Shown one piece after another: positions 1-12,770 of a stretch of DNA of 64,000 nt (the stretch's first letter is position 1; each line of letters begins with the position of its first letter). A program made the position numbers and the translations under genes. Below the pieces are notes generated by a model. It did not search any database. It saw only the letters and a list, made by a program, of their open reading frames with translations, and had not been told where the DNA came from. The DNA comes from Erythrophleum ivorense (Eukaryota; Streptophyta; Magnoliopsida; Fabales; Fabaceae). The DNA lies in NCBI GenBank assembly GCA_026724425.1, contig JAIUCV010000001.1:20433129-20497128 (forward strand). Direction: 5' to 3'.

Positions 1-2178
1 TGGAACTGTTACAGATTTTCACAGTAAACTTTGAAAATATCCAATTAATTCCAAAAAAATTTAATCCATGCAAATATACCAATATGGAAATTTGTGTATG
101 TTAGCTAGAGGGGAAAAATATTTCCAGACCAGCTCAGGCAACCCAAACCTCGAAATTCAATAGAACAGTAACTTAGGTCGGGTAAGGGTCTTGATACTAG
201 ATAGAATGTTTAAAAATTCATATCTCCCTCTTTAGACCTCCAAATGAGGTGATTCTAATGGCATGAGTCACTGTGAATGTCTAGTTTCTCTATATAAAAT
301 TTTGTGGCAATTGGACATCATTTGAGCCCTATATGACAAAATTCATTTTCGGACTAAATGAATAATGCAGCAGACCAAAATCAGAAAAATTGTCAACTTT
401 GAAAATTCATCAAATATTCTGTAGACCTCCGAAAATTATAGTCTTTAGTTTCTTAAAAAATCTATCAACAAGCTCTAAATGTCTACCAAATCTCAAATTA
501 ATAAGAGCTCATTTGGCTAAAAAGTGACATAGGGTTCTATTATGGTCAATTTTGACTCCATATAGGGTACCAAAATTGCCAATTAGCTTTCCTTTGATTT
601 TGGCACCTCTTGGGCAAGTCTAAAAACACATTTAGGACTTGTGTGAGCTGTCCAAATGGTCCTAAATCTCATGCATCTCATTTTGGCCTTTTCATCCACA
701 CTTATGCATATTTCTAGAAAGCCATTCATGAAACTATAATGCCATAACCTACTCAATTTACATTCCATCATTCACATAACACATTCTTTCATTCCTACAT
801 CATATAATATCATAATTACATATATCTTAAGGGTCATAGGCCATTTACAACAATAATATACATAATTATGGCTTTAAAAAGGCAAAGTTAGGCATATTGT
901 TGTCAATCTCTCTTCTTCAAGGTGGTTGGCTCCCATTACCATGTCCACTTGGTCCACCTAGTATATTAGATCATTGGAGAGGAGGGAATGAGATTCAAAG
1001 AATTCTAATAGCTCATCTCCCATTCAATCATACATAATATATGCAAAGCAAGCCTTAAAAATGCATACATGGATATCATAGAAGTCATGAACATTCAAGA
1101 AGTAAGCTTGGCATGTAAACAAGTCATACAAAACATTCAAGAGCTCACCAAGTGTTTGGATTGGCCTCACACTTTTCCTCATGGATTTTGGACTTGCCTC
1201 ACCCATTCTTTAAGAGATTCTTGGACTCAACCATACTCTTGAGAGCCCACTTTACTTTTGGGAAACTCTTTGCTATGTCTCAACCAATCTCAAGGGTTCT
1301 TAGTTCATCCTCACCATGGTTAAGAGTTCTTGGCCTCTTCACATTCAAGCAAACTCAAATAAACATCATAGCATCATTTAAAAGTATAACATGTCATCAT
1401 GAAATCATGGTATATAAAATCATTCTAGCATACTTTGTAACACCCCAAAATTAATTAAGGTGTTAATAATGTATTTGGACTAATTAAGAATAATTATTAT
1501 GGAAGGATTAGGTGAGCTATATGAACAAAAATTTACAGAGAAATAAAGTTATTAATATGAGTTTAAGATTTCAATTGGGTTAAAGCTTAATTTAGATCCA
1601 AAATTAATTTTAGTAAGCCATGGATAAGGATTTATAGAGGCCCAATGATTTTAAGTGCAAGCCCAACTCCTTATCATGAGACTTGGGCCAAGAGAGATTA
1701 CCTAGCAATGGCCTAATCTAATTTAGTAAAATAGAGACACAAGACCCAATTTATATGAGTTGGCCTAACGCACATTATGCAGACCCAAATTAGATTGACT
1801 CTTAGAACTTAGCTTGACCCTATCAAATTGTTGCAGCCCAACTTATGAAATAAGGCCCAACAAGTATAAAAATCTGAACTCACAAGGAATTGGGCCATTG
1901 AGTCAGCACATTCCACTTTTAGCTTTAACTTTTCTGCAGCCTATTCATTAAACCATAGCCCAACCACTAGAAATGAGCCCAATTAGACCTTAGGTTGATG
2001 GGTTAACCCATTTCTCATTAAAAACCCTAAAGGTTCAGCAACCACACCCATTTGGAAGAGTAAAACACTTCGTTCTGCAGAAGGGAAAACCCATTTTCGC
2101 ATAGGAAGAAAGGAGGCTAGGATTTTCTGCATTCCTCCACCATTTCTCACTTTTAGGGGAAGATTTGGCCAAGATAAT

Positions 2179-2188
2179 CTATATAAAA
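2179..2188 (+). promoter_or_regulatory. TATA box of B-type LTR
   Basis: CTATATAAAA lies about 745 bp into the LTR and is followed by a C/T-rich stretch (ccctctcattctcctcttc), the usual layout of a plant retroelement promoter and R region. The B copies at 28231 and about 40690 have TTATATAACT at the corresponding place. Activity is not shown. Confidence 0.5.
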
Positions 2189-3839
2189 CATGTCCCTCTC
2201 ATTCTCCTCTTCATTTTGGTCCGATTGGTTTGTCACTTTGAGAATCTTTCTTCTCTTCTTAGGATGGAATATGGTTCTTGGATGATTGTTGCAAAATTTT
2301 CAGAGTTGGAGGTTAGAGGAATGATTAGGTGAGCATCTCCTTTCCATTTTGTGTATTACTTTGCTAGAAAATGCCCTTAAGGATTGATTATCATAATGGG
2401 TTCTGTTATTGTGCGAAATTACAAGGAGATAATGGTGAAAAACTGAATTTTCTGGACTTGATGACTTAAATCCGAATTTGGGGATATCTCATGGTGTGCT
2501 CTTAGTAGTTGAGGCTAAACTCAGTCTATTTAACCTCTTAGATATATGGGTAAGTGATTTCTCTCCTTTTATGAGATGTATGTACTAAATTCTCATCATT
2601 TAAACTGACTTTTGGTGCATGGCTTTTACATGTGCGAAAATGGAGATGTAAGGAGTGACCCATTGTGAGTTCTTGTTGTTGTGACCTTGAATTGGTGCAG
2701 TAGACCCTTAAGAAGCTTAGGTAAGAAGTTCTTCATGTACTCTTGTTAAGATTAATTTATGGATAGGAAAATTTCTTACTAATGGTAGTTGAATAATGGT
2801 TATTATGCTTATGTTAGGCCTAGTGTGCTTTGAATCATGATGGTAGCTAGAGGATGAGTAATTGGCTTCATTGAGGTAACCGGGGTAATTTCCTAATTTT
2901 ATGTATATGCTCATGTTAATCTGATATTTGTTACACATGCTTGATTTTTGAAATGCTAAATGATTAGTCGATTACTTGAATTATTATTGTGATTAGACCT
3001 TGTGAGTCCATGGTGGAGCTGTGGTGCAGCTACCACCTGTGCATGTGCTTCGATCGAGCACCGGGTTGTGATTAGATCCCAGATGCACTATGCCCTAGTT
3101 TTGCTCATTATGGAGTAGGTGCCATGGACAAACCTCTCCCGGTGTTATTGGCCATTAACATGTTATGTAAGATTGCTGGTATGGGACAATAGTCATTAGT
3201 AGCTCAACTAGTTCATTTACGAATTAAATTGGTGATTCTAGTATTGTTGACATGAAATTGTATTGTATTGATTAACCTGTACATATATATGGAAACTGCC
3301 TTTTATTACTGAGATTGTATATCTCACCCTGTTGTGGGCTAACATTTTCAAGGACCGGACCTCTTAGTGGCAAGGAAAAAAATTAATGGAAGCTTACTAA
3401 ATGGTTTGGTAGCATATAGGTTTAGAAATCTTGTCAAATTGTATTGTAACTAGATTGCTAGTTTTATATCATTGCTGCATTGCATTATGAATTGCCAAGT
3501 TTCTGGACTATATATGTAATTTAATTATCATGGAATTGAACATTTTGGTTGTAATTGGCTAACAATGGATAAGCAACTTGCCCTTGTAGGAACATTAAGC
3601 ATTGGCCCCATGCACCTTGTGGCCAGAATAGATTTGCTGTCACTAAATTATAGTCTTTGTTGATATGTGATAGCTTGGTGGGTAGAAACCAATACTTTAA
3701 ATCTTAAGATGGATAAGGATAGATTAACTAGGTAAATCAAGTAGATAAATACCATTAGAGTCATATAAAATGAGGGGAAGTGGTCCTAGGGTGTTCCTAA
3801 GAAGAGGATTAGAGTGTATGAGATGAAATTCGGAAGATG

Positions 3840-4087
3840 TAGTTACAGGAGGGAGTCATGCTGTGGCTGGGAAGGCCTCGCCGTGGCTTGAAGAGTGACA
3901 GTGGCGAGGAACGTCGCGGCTTGAGAAATCTCGCCGCGGCTCAACACGAAAAAAATCACCCAGGAGGGTGATAGAACATAACCTCACCGCCAAGCAACGT
4001 GTACTGCCACAGCGCAATTCGAGGAAACTAGTTAAGGGTTGTACAGTAGCAAGATTCGTCGCTGCACAAGTGTATTCCGCTGAGGCG
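3840..4087 (+). repeat. GC-rich CCGCGG-type cluster in B-type LTR (first half)
   Basis: An island of C/G in AT-rich DNA built from variants of CCGCGGCT, for example 'tcgccgcggctcaac' and 'cgtcgcggcttgag', separated by 15-40 bp. The nested F copy at 4093 cuts the cluster; it resumes at 7970-8180 (ggccgcgag, gccatggcgc). The same island occurs in the other B copies at 29780-30190, 45145-45540 and 54110-54670. Function unknown. Confidence 0.6.
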
Positions 4088-4092
4088 AGAAT

Positions 4093-7000
4093 TGTAACAC
4101 CATAACTCCTAGCTCATTTGATGCCATTTATAAGCTTTGTATTATCAATCCCATAAGATCATATGAAAAAGGGATGAAAGTAATAAACTTTTAACGCATT
4201 GCGCTATGTCAAAAAAATTCAATTTGGTGTCATGTAGATTGTGTGAGCTCATACTATACATTCTCATATTTAATTTCATTATTACAACTCATTTGTATCA
4301 CAAAAACATGCCTACAACCCATGGAAACCGAAATGGAGCTCAAAATAAACAAGCATATTTTCGGCCAGATTTGCTTTATTTTCTGACCCAACTTTGGAAA
4401 ATCATAACTAAATCTAGAAAATTCAAAATCATGCAAATTTTGTCATTATGGAAATCTTAGGATGTCTACTTCACACTAAAAATACACCCAGGTCATAAAA
4501 TTCATCACACAGGACGTTTGATATCCAAAAATCTACAGAGTCGCTAGCTGCCTGGGCTGTTGTTCAGTTTATTGATACAAATTTTGAAATTCATAATTAA
4601 TTCTATAAAAATAAAAATCACACATATTCGGTCATTCAGGAAATCTACAAATGTTAACTTGCTACTAAAAATAATTCTAGAATGAAACAGATACGTTTAG
4701 TCAGTTGGACCCTGTGGAACAGTAACCGGACTCATGGGGCGCTACTGATACTGACAGTTAAACTCAAACATGCATAACTCACTGCTCAAACCTCCAAATG
4801 AGGTGATCTCAGTGGCCACAGAAATCTTATAACCTCTAGTTTATGAATGTAAAATTTCACAAGCATTGGACACCATTTGGCTATTGGGTGACATAGAATT
4901 CAAAACTGCCAGTATGAACAGTACCCATACCAGAATCCATGAAAAATCCCAAGTTTAAAAATTCATCAAATATTCTCTAGGTCTTTGAAAATTATGATCT
5001 TTAGCTTCCCAAAAATCTATTAATGAGACCTAATTGCATGCCAAGTTTCAGGGTAAGAATAATTCATTTGGCTAAAAAATGGCATAGGGTTCCATTATAG
5101 TCAATTTTGGCTCCATATTGGGTACCAAAATTGCCAAATAGATTTCCCTTGGTCTTGGGACCTTTTGGGCAAGTTTAAAAGCATATTTAAGACTTGTGTG
5201 AGCTGTCCAAATGGTCCTAAACCTCATGCATCTCATTTTGGCCATTGAACCCACATTTATACACATATTCATCAAACTTTACATTCTCATACCATGGCAT
5301 TTCATACTCAAAACATGTGCTAATGGTCATATATCATTTCCATACATCTAAAAATCATATAATAGTATGTTTACATCTATCTCAAGGTTTATAATGCATA
5401 TACAACATCATATACATCTTGGACCATTATCATAGTTCAAAAATAGACAAAATAAGCATAAGCTTGTCAATTGTCCCTCTTCATGGAGGTTAGCTTCCTT
5501 CACCATAATTGCTTGGTCCACTTAGCATGTTAAGAAATTTAAGAGGAGGGAGTGAGATTCAAGAATTTTAATAGCTCATCTCCCATTCTATAACACATAA
5601 TATGTGCAAGCAAGTTTAACAAATACATGCATGGAGAAAGTAGAAATCATAGGCATTTTAAAAGCAACTTTGGCATGTGAGTCAATCATACAAGACATTC
5701 AAGAGCTCACTAAGTGTTTGGATTGGCTTCACACTTCTCCTCATGGATTTTGGATTTGCCTCATCTATTCTTTAAGCACTTTGGACTCAACTATACTCTT
5801 GGGAGCCCACTTTGCTTTTGGGAGACTCTTTACTTTGCCTCAACCAAGCTCAAGGGTTCTTGGCTCATTCTCACCAAAGGGAAGAGTTCTTGGCCTTTCC
5901 ACACTCAAGAAAACTCACACAAACATCTTGTAATCATTTGAAAATATAACATAGCATCAAGCATCATGGCATATAAAGGCATGCTAGCATACTTTTCTTA
6001 GCTTCAAAATACACATACACATATTCTAAAACAAGCTAAACACACATCCATGCATGAGAGAAGGTGGAGAGAGCTACCTTGCACAATTTCACACACTTTT
6101 TCCTTAGCTTTCAAGCCTCCTCTTTCGGCCACATAACCACAATTTGGTGGAGATAGTTTCTCTTGGCCTAAATACAATTTATGGGAGCCAATTAGGTCTA
6201 TGAAACATATTCTAAGGCTATATCACTTGATAAAATACTAGATTGCTCTATAGGCTCTATTATGGTCCATGATCACACCTAATGAAGCAACACCTATCAA
6301 ATGACTTCTAGGCCTCATTCTTTCTTTTCAATTATGATTCTTGACTCCTTTTAAACCTCTTGGAGTCATCACATCATTAAAACAAAGGGCCTAGCCTCAT
6401 GTTGCTTCTTTAGGTCCTAATATGGAACCTATGGCACCAATTCACTTTTTTTGAGTTCTAAATTTTTTCTAAGGCCTCTACTCATCTTCACTCATCACAT
6501 ATGACTCAAGAATAGCCTTAGAAAAATTTAAAACTCTCCCTAGCTATAGGAACTTGCCTAGGCGAAGACTATAGGGGGAAGAAGAGTTCATGACCTTCTT
6601 GATTTTTCCTTGATGGGAGAAACACTTAAGAGGCTTCTTAGAGGTCTTAGGATCTCAATCAAACATTCATATATGCTAGGGAATGCATAAATCAAATCAG
6701 TTTTTACAATCCCTTCAAATGCACTACACTTTTTCTACTTAGAGTTCATTAATTTTTCTTGCAATTTCTTTACTTTCTTGGATGGGAGGTGCATGTGGGA
6801 AGCTCTCTAGGGGTCTTAGGAGCATGTTTAAACATTCAATTAAGTCTAAAAACATTCATATAAAATTAGATTTACAAGGGAGCATTTGGATCCCTAATGG
6901 TTCTATCTTATCTCCTAATGCTCCTTTCTTGATTCTATTGCTTCCTTCTTAATCCCTACCATCTAAAACCTCTAATCCCTCCATAAATTGGGCAGAAAAT

Positions 7001-7964
7001 AGCCCATAAGACTTAGGCTCATGGTGGTCAAATTCGTGCAAGAGGAAGGGGGAGGGAGAAACTACCAATGAATGGAAGTTTTACTTTATTTTCTTGCTTT
7101 CTCTTTGTTGCTTTTCACTTGGCTAGCCTCCCCTCATCAAATCCGAAAATTCCACCTCTATTCTGCCTTCAAAACAGATTTAAAAGCACCATCAAACCCA
7201 TAGAAATAAGGAGGAGAAGGAGGAGAAGTGACTTGCTAAGGAGAAAGCTAGATTTTCCATGGAATTTCCTACATTTTCTTGGCTTTTTTCTCCTTCCAAG
7301 AGTGCTCCTTCTTGTGCGCCTAAGAGAACTGATTGTCCTCTCTATTTTGGGCAGAAGAAAGATGGTGAAAAATGAGGGCAAGGGAGGGCGTGAGAAAGAG
7401 AGAGTATTAAAAACAAAAGAATTCCACAAATTCCCATTTCATCCCTTATTTTTGGCATTTTCGTTTCTAATCCATTTTAGCTCCTTTTTGAGAACTGTCT
7501 TTTCTATCATAAAATTTAGGTCCTCAATCTTATAAAATGCCTTTGGAATCACTCAATTTGGAGCTAAAACCTTCCCAAACGATTCCACCAAAGTTCAGAC
7601 TCACCGCCGTTGGAAAACGTATACCGAAGGAGTTTTAACTGTCCCGGGGCTTCCTATAGTTTTTAAGGCCTCTAAGAACCCCGGAGAACTCAAAAATTTT
7701 ATTTAAAAAGCCCTCCTGTGAGTTTTTCAAAAAGTACCCATATTTACGAAAATGCCACTAGCCTTTCGGCAAATTTTTCAAATTACCCTGGCCTTGATTT
7801 CTAAGCAACTCAAGGCTCAAATCCTCATTTTTCATTATTTAGAATTTTATCATAATTTTATTTGGCCCCAATTCCTTCTATTTCAGGGACTTCCTTTTGT
7901 ATCTGTCCCATTTCTAACGTTTATGGAGAAACTAAACATTTACGGAGAGGGACTGGATGTTACA
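4093..7964 (-). mobile_element. F-type solo LTR, reverse, nested in B copy
   Basis: Plus-strand ends are TGTAACACC and GGATGTTACA, with a perfect TSD agaat at 4088-4092 and 7965-7969. Length is 3872 bp with no interruption, so it is the best complete F-type reference in the window. Removing it rejoins the GC-rich cluster of the B copy. Open frames at 7068-7535 (plus) and 7169-7429 (minus) fall in the promoter/leader region and are low-complexity (Arg/Leu/Phe/Ser-rich), so I do not treat them as genes. No primer-binding site or polypurine tract is seen on either side, hence a solo LTR. Confidence 0.88.
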
Positions 7965-9753
7965 AGAATCGTGGTACTTAGAACAATAGCTCCAGGAGGC
8001 ATTTTCGCTGCAATGCCACATAGGCTGGCCGCGAGATAGTCCAACTCGCCATGGCGAAATTTGCATAAATTGTCCAATGATTCTAGAGAGTAACTTAGCT
8101 GCGGTGCGGAGGGTCTGGGCCATGGCGCAAGGTGAAAAATATAGTTTTTGAGCTCTAGAACCTAACTTAGCCAAAGCGGGATGGCTTCAAGTCATGATAC
8201 AAGTCTCCAAACTCCTACCTTTAGCCTAAAAACCCCAGTCCCTTTAATGGTAATGCTAGGAAATGATATAGGAACGCTTGTGGAAGGTTTTTTTTGTGTG
8301 TTGAAACTGATGGATGGATGAATCATAAACCCTTCATGATAGTATAACTTCTTTTATGCATTCTTATGCTTGTGGCTGTTAGTGATGACCTTAACATCAA
8401 GGTTCAAATTTCCCTATATTTTCATAATGTAATAAATTGTAATGACTCCAAACCTTGATCATTAATTATTAATCGTGTATTTAACCATAATTACCATGTT
8501 TAGAAGATAGGGTTATCAAATACTTTTCATGGCTCAAAAATATACATACACACATTCTAAGACAAGATAAACACACATCCATGCATAAAAGAAGGTGGAA
8601 AGAGTTACCTTGTATACAATCATACACTTTTTCCTTAGAATTCAAGCCTCCTCTTTCGGCCACACACCCACAAACTTGTGGAGATGGTTTCTCTTGGCCT
8701 AGATACAATTTATAGAAGTCAATTATGTTCATGAAACAAATTCTAAGGCCACACAACTTGCGTAGACACTAGGTTGCTCTATAAATCCCATTATGGTCCA
8801 TAATTGCACCTAATGAAGCAACACCCCTCAAATAATTTTTAGGCTCCATTCTTTCCTTTCAATTATGATTCTTGACTCCTTTTAAGCCTCTTGGAGTCAT
8901 CACACAATTAAAACAAAGGGCCTAACATCATGTTGCTTCTTTAGGTCGTAATTAGGAACCTAAGGCACCAAATTACTTTCTATCAGTTCTAAATTTTTTC
9001 CAAGGCCTCGCTTCATTTTCATTCATCAATTATGACTCGAGAATGGCTTTAGAAAAATTTAAAACTCTCCCTAGCTATAAGAACTTGCCTAGGCTGAGAC
9101 TATGGGGGTCTTTAGCCTCCTTGGAGATTTCTTTATTTTCTTGAAGGAGGAAGCATGTAGGGAGTATCTTAGGGATCTTAGGAGCTCATTTAAAATCTTA
9201 ATTAGGCTTAGGAATCATCACACAAAATCATAATTTGGAAGGTGCACACAAAACCCTAGAATTTGCATCTTGAAATCTAATGGTTATTTTGTTGTTTTCT
9301 TTGCATATTCTTGTTCTTCTCCCTCAAATACCTAAGATTCATGCTTGGTTTGGCTTAAAATTCAGATCCTCCTAGGGTTCCTTATGTGTGTCGAATTGGA
9401 GAAGAAGAGGAATCAAGAATAGCAACCATATGATGAAATTTTACTTAGTTTCCTTGCTTATTTTGGCTTGAATCTTGCTTTCTCCAAGCTCCTCTCTTCA
9501 AATCCGAAATTTCTCTTGAATTTCTCCTTTGAATCAGATTTATAAACTCTATTTTGATCAAAGGAAACAAAGGAGAAGGGAGGAGAGGAGGTGTGGATGA
9601 GGAAAAGCATGAAAAACAACCATGAAAACATACCTTAAACTTGGATTTTCTTCTCCTTCTTCTTCCTCTCTTGTGCGCCTCTCTCCTAGGGCTTTTCTTC
9701 TAGTTTGGGGCTGAATAATCTGAAGTTAAATGAGGGAGAGTGTGAGGCGCCAC

Positions 9754-9763
9754 CTATATATAG
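9754..9763 (-). promoter_or_regulatory. TATA box of F-type LTR
   Basis: CTATATATAG, about 550 bp into the LTR when read on the minus strand. The F copies at 11276, 57846 and 61891 (minus) and the LTR at 46802 have a TATA-like site at a similar offset (about 545-605 bp), which supports a promoter role. Confidence 0.5.
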
Positions 9764-10309
9764 GTGTAGGAAAGTGGCTTTTTCAAAAATTTCAATTTTG
9801 CCCTTCTTTTTTTGTATTTTCATTTCTCTTTCGTTTAGCTCCTTTTTGAGAACTGTCTTTTCTATTATAAAATTTAGGTTATAATTAAATAAAATGCCTT
9901 TGGAATCACTCAAATTGAAACTAAAACCTTTTCAAACGAATCTGTCAAAGTTTGAGTGCACTAACATTGGAAAATGTCCACTGAAGGGGATTTAACTATC
10001 CCAGGGCTTCCTATGATTTTTAGGGCCCTTGAGAACCCCTGAGAACTCAAAACTTTCATTTAAAAATCTTCCTGGGTGAATTCTAAAAATTGCTCAAAAT
10101 TACGAAAGTGCCATTACGTTTCATAGGTTTTCTGTCAAAATTTGTTTCTTCATTCTAACTCTATTTTTTCTTCCATCTGAGGCTAGAATTCTCATTTTTA
10201 GGAGTCTAGAATGTTGTTCAAATTTTTCGGGACCTTAACTAATTTATTTTAGGGGACTTGCCTTGACAATGCACCCGTTTCCATTGTTTAACGAAAACTG
10301 CACATTACA

Positions 10310-10731
10310 TCTCAACTCTTAATTTGAAAATTTTTAAATTTATTTATCAACTTAAAATTAGATTAAAATTGACTTAAAAATTAAATTTGACTTTAATGAC
10401 TTTTTGTTTCTTTTGGGATTCTCTTATTAAAATTAAACCAAATTAAACTTAACTCTAATGATACAAAAATTAAGATAACTCTAATAGTGAAAAATAACTA
10501 AAAAATTAAACAAAATCTAAAATGACTCAGCAATTTTTGAAATTCTTGCCTAAGGAGAAAATAAAGATAAGAACATATATTTTGTTTGGGATGATTTGAT
10601 TACTCTAACATAATTGGATAGCTAAACGTAATTTAAAATACACAACTTGATTAAATTAGACTCAACTTTATAGACCCACCTAGACTATACTAGACTTAGC
10701 TTAATGGACTCTAATGCCATTGGACTTGTTG
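10310..10731. mobile_element. AT-rich flank of a degraded Tat-type LTR, left part
   Basis: AT-rich DNA between two F-type LTRs, with recurrent degenerate 'gacttaa', 'aaattaaac' and 'gactctaa' words. It continues in the same style at 14289 after the F copy 10732-14283 is removed. It has no open frame of interest. I assign it to the same old Tat-like LTR as 14289-15790 only by continuity. Confidence 0.35.
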
Positions 10732-11275
10732 TGTAACATCTGGTATTTCGTAAAAACACTAAAATGAGTCAGTTTGAAAAGTAAGTCCCCAAGATTAAAT
10801 GATTTAAGGCCAAATAAAATTAAGATAAAATTTTAAAAATTGAAAAATGAGGATTTGAGTATTGAGTTGCACAAAAATCGAAGCTAGAGTGGTTCAAAAA
10901 AAAATTGCCAAAAGTATAACGGCATTTTCGTAAATATGTGCATTTTTTGAAAAACTCACAAAGGGATTTTTTAAATGAAAAATTTAAGCATTTTGGGGTT
11001 CTTAGAAGCTTTGAAAATTATGGGAAGCTATGGGACAATTAAACCCCTCCGGTATATGTTTTTGAACATAGGTTGATCCAAACTTTGACCATTTTGTTCG
11101 GAAACATTTTAAATCCAAATTGAGTGATTCCAAAGCTATTTTATAAAATAGAGGACCTAAATTTTATGATGGAAAAGAAAGTTCTAAAAGAGAACTAAAA
11201 TGAGTCTAAAACAAAAATACTACAAACACAGGACGCAAACGTCATTTTTAAAGAATAATTTCTTCTTAATTCTTC

Positions 11276-11282
11276 TTATAAG
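11276..11282 (+). promoter_or_regulatory. TATA-like site of F-type LTR
   Basis: TTATAAG about 545 bp from the LTR start, followed by 'aggcatcccctttccttctctcctcc', a typical leader composition. The offset matches the other F copies. Confidence 0.45.
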
Positions 11283-12589
11283 AGGCATCCCCTTTCCTTC
11301 TCTCCTCCTAACCGACTTGTTCTGTCTAAAATAGAGAGAGACTCTACCCAATCTAGACACACAAGAAGAAGCTACAAGGGAGAAGAAAATATGGAAAAAT
11401 TAAGGTTTTCTTAGTTCTTCCTTTACAACTCCTTTTCTCCTCCTTCTTCTCTCCCTTTCCATAGTTTTGGTGTGTGATTTGGTTCTATTTTAAGCCATGT
11501 ATAGAGGGGAGGAGTTCAAAATTCAAGGAGTAGGGAAAGGCAAAGACAGAAGCTCTTGAAGAAGCAAGGAAAACAAGGTAGTTTCTTCTCTTTATTGCTT
11601 TCTTCCTTTATGCTTATTGAGCGTTCTTGAGCGTATGTCTCAGCCTCAAACAGAACAGCCAAGAGGGAGGAATTTTTGACCTAAAGCAAGCAAGAATCCT
11701 AGGATTTAGGCTATGGGATCCTAGGAAATGCAATGAAAATTGATGAAAAAGCCATTGGAATTCAAGATAGAAAGGCTAGGGATCCTTGTAGGTCTTGTGA
11801 AATCTGTTTTGATTAAAGAATTCTCTAGCTTATATGAGTGTTTGCTTGAATTCCTAAGACCCCTAGGGAGGCTTCCAAGTGCCTCTTCCATCAAGAAAAA
11901 ATTGGAAACTCCATGGACTCCAAATGCTTTCCATGTCTTGGCCTAGAGGAGTTGGGAGACCTAAAGAATGTTTTAAATTTTTTTAAGCTTGATTTGGGAC
12001 TTTCTGTGATGGAAGAACATGAGAGGAATCCATGGAAAAAAATTTAGAAGCCATATTTTAAGAATTGGAGGCATAGGTTCCATAATATGATCTCTAGAAT
12101 TAACTTGTATCTAAACTCTTAGAAATGAGTGGGTGATGGCTCTAAGGATTCCAAATAGAGTCAAGAGGCCTAGATACATGAAGAGAATGAAGCCAAGAAC
12201 TTGAATTATGGTAGTTGCTTCATTAGGCCTTTTATGGAACCATTAAGGAGCCATTGAACAAAGTATGTTTCTTTAATGTGTGTTTGATGCTAAGGCTTGT
12301 TCCCAGAGTGTAATTGAATCCTATTTGTTGTGTCTAAGCTAAAGAAATCAAGCTCCATTAAAATTTTGGGTGTGTAACTAAAAGGAGGGAAGGGTAATCA
12401 AAAGGGAAGCTTGTGTTTAATTACTAAGGTAGCTCTGCATTCCTTTCTTGTATGCATTTATGGTTGTATGAATATCATTTGATGGCTATGTGTGTGTTTG
12501 GATCTTGAAAAATACCATATGTTATTATTTGATTACTATGGTACCATTATGTTTCTTGATTGGCATTTGGTTATAAAATTGTGCTCTAT

Positions 12590-12770
12590 GGGTGATGTTG
12601 TACCAAAAGTCCCTTGTGATGGGTGAGGTAAAGCCAAAAGTCCTTAGGAATGGGTGAGACTAGGCCAAAAGTCTCATGGATGAGTGAGGCTAAATCAAAA
12701 GTTCCTAGCCCAAGGGTGCGGTTAATCCAAAAGTCCCAAGAATAGGGTAAAGCTAAGCCAAGAGTCCCTT
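12590..12770 (+). repeat. LTR-internal minisatellite with AAAAGTCCC core
   Basis: About five or six imperfect units of roughly 32-40 bp, each with 'gggtgagg' followed by 'gccaaaagtccc' or a close variant. Equivalent arrays are at about 17250-17375, 20150-20275 and 48110-48280 (forward copies). They appear in reverse complement (CTTTTGG/CCTCACC) at about 1190-1345, 5740-5900, 31030-31215, 34960-35140, 43130-43310, 45845-45960 and 60400-60570. Confidence 0.7.

Larger units (their letters stand above)
1436..8520 (+). mobile_element. B-type solo LTR, split by nested F-type LTR
   Basis: Starts TGTAACACCCC and ends in a decayed TATCAAA. It is flanked by the perfect 5-bp TSD tactt (1431-1435 and 8521-8525); removing it rejoins the surrounding F-type LTR across 'agcatacttttcatgg', as in intact copies. 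Its own sequence is 1436-4092 plus 7970-8520 (about 3.2 kb); the middle is a nested F copy. It has a TATA-like site at 2179-2188 followed by a pyrimidine-rich stretch, and a GC-rich CCGCGG-type cluster before its 3' end. Long TGTAACACC LTRs with 5-bp TSDs are typical of plant Ty3/gypsy chromoviruses (Tekay/Del-like). That assignment is inference because no coding region is present. Confidence 0.85.
1..10309 (-). mobile_element. F-type solo LTR, reverse, left end outside window, split by B copy
   Basis: Visible F-type sequence is 1-1435 plus 8526-10309; the gap is the B-type insertion 1436-8520. Read on the minus strand the LTR begins at about 10309, where the end motif has decayed to CATTACA from TGTTACA. 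By comparison with the copy 58753-62495, about 460 bp are missing beyond the left window edge. The order of segments matches the other reverse copies: a block rich in 'cctccaaatgaggt', the short-repeat block with CTTTTGG/CCTCACC around 1190-1345, 'ctttcggccacac', and a TATA-like site at 9754-9763. No internal retroelement domain, primer-binding site or polypurine tract adjoins it. No TSD can be tested because the left end is off the window. Confidence 0.75.

Noticed and set aside
3840..4087. CpG-island promoter of a gene
   Set aside because: The same island recurs in all B-type LTRs and no gene follows; it is part of the repeat.
7068..7535. 155-codon open frame
   Set aside because: It lies inside an F-type LTR over the leader/promoter region, is low-complexity (Leu, Phe, Arg, Ser) and is not preserved in the sister LTRs. 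A chance frame.
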